Below are positions 5,286-5,374 of a stretch of 5,374 nucleotides of DNA, piece by piece; position 1 is the first letter of the stretch, and the number at the start of each line of letters is the position of its first letter. Where the stretch lies: the NCBI GenBank assembly GCA_937942465.1, contig CALDEO010000214.1, positions 1-5,374 on the forward strand. The letters are read 5' to 3'. The position numbers and the translations under genes are program-made. The notes under the pieces are model-generated. The model had not been told where the DNA came from. It ran no database searches and was given only the letters and a program-made list of their open reading frames with translations. The stretch comes from an uncultured Saprospiraceae bacterium. GTDB taxonomy: Bacteria > Bacteroidota > Bacteroidia > Chitinophagales > Saprospiraceae.

Positions 5286-5374
5286 ATGATTTCTGTTGAT
5301 GGATTAGAGGTTTCGTATAGTGGGCATACACTGTTTAGTGATGTATCGTTTGTGATCAATCCTAATGATAAGAT
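5286..5374 (+). CDS. ABC-F family ATP-binding protein, N-terminal fragment (runs off the right edge)
   Basis: Only 29 full codons are present, starting at ATG 5286. The peptide has the opening beta-strands of an ABC-F ATPase: 'MISVDGLEVSYSG' followed by 'LFSDVSFVINPNDK', after which the family normally continues with the Walker A loop. The pattern 'SVxxLxVxxxGxxLFxDVSFxI' is typical of this family. Tyr11 could be the aromatic residue that stacks on adenine. ABC-F proteins are soluble, have two ATPase domains and act on ribosomes (translation factors such as EttA or antibiotic-protection proteins); which subtype this is cannot be told from the fragment. The gene is divergent from the cyclophilin gene. 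Confidence 0.83.
   Translation, partial: MISVDGLEVSYSGHTLFSDVSFVINPNDK

Overview
The window looks like chromosomal DNA from a member of the Bacteroidota, probably a gliding or surface-secreting lineage of the Saprospiraceae or Flavobacteriia type. The reasons are two adjacent proteins ending in the two classic type IX secretion system (T9SS) sorting domains (type A and type B), SprB-like adhesin repeats, several TAnnTTTG boxes of the Bacteroidota sigma-A -7 type near gene starts, almost no Shine-Dalgarno sequences, and a moderately AT-rich composition. Species cannot be told from the sequence.

Left part, plus strand (1-2306): the 3' end of a large secreted protein (SprB-like repeat plus T9SS type A domain) is closed by a strong hairpin at 465-497. 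A complete 564-residue secreted protein follows: signal peptide, propeller-like N-terminal region, three cysteine-framed repeats of about 77 residues, and a T9SS type B (gliding-associated) C-terminal domain. Both are predicted to be exported to the cell surface or the medium.

Middle part, minus strand (2446-4173): a stand-alone two-CBS-domain protein lies downstream of a four-helix DUF4407 membrane protein with a long coiled coil. They are convergent with the secreted-protein gene. They are 159 bp apart, with a promoter-like box in the gap, so they may be separate units.

Right part: a 426-bp gene-free stretch (4174-4599) holds several families of short degenerate repeats: a perfect 18-bp tandem duplication, two heptamer-periodic tracts and a 19-bp imperfect repeat pair. 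It ends in a textbook intrinsic terminator belonging to a cytoplasmic cyclophilin-type peptidyl-prolyl isomerase (4600-5100, minus). A 185-bp divergent promoter region separates this from the first 29 codons of an ABC-F ATPase gene that runs off the right edge.

No defence system, CRISPR array, tRNA, rRNA or transposase is visible. I do not see a clear new multi-gene system. The most unusual signals are the heptamer-periodic intergenic DNA and a possible leaderless transcript for the secreted-protein gene.
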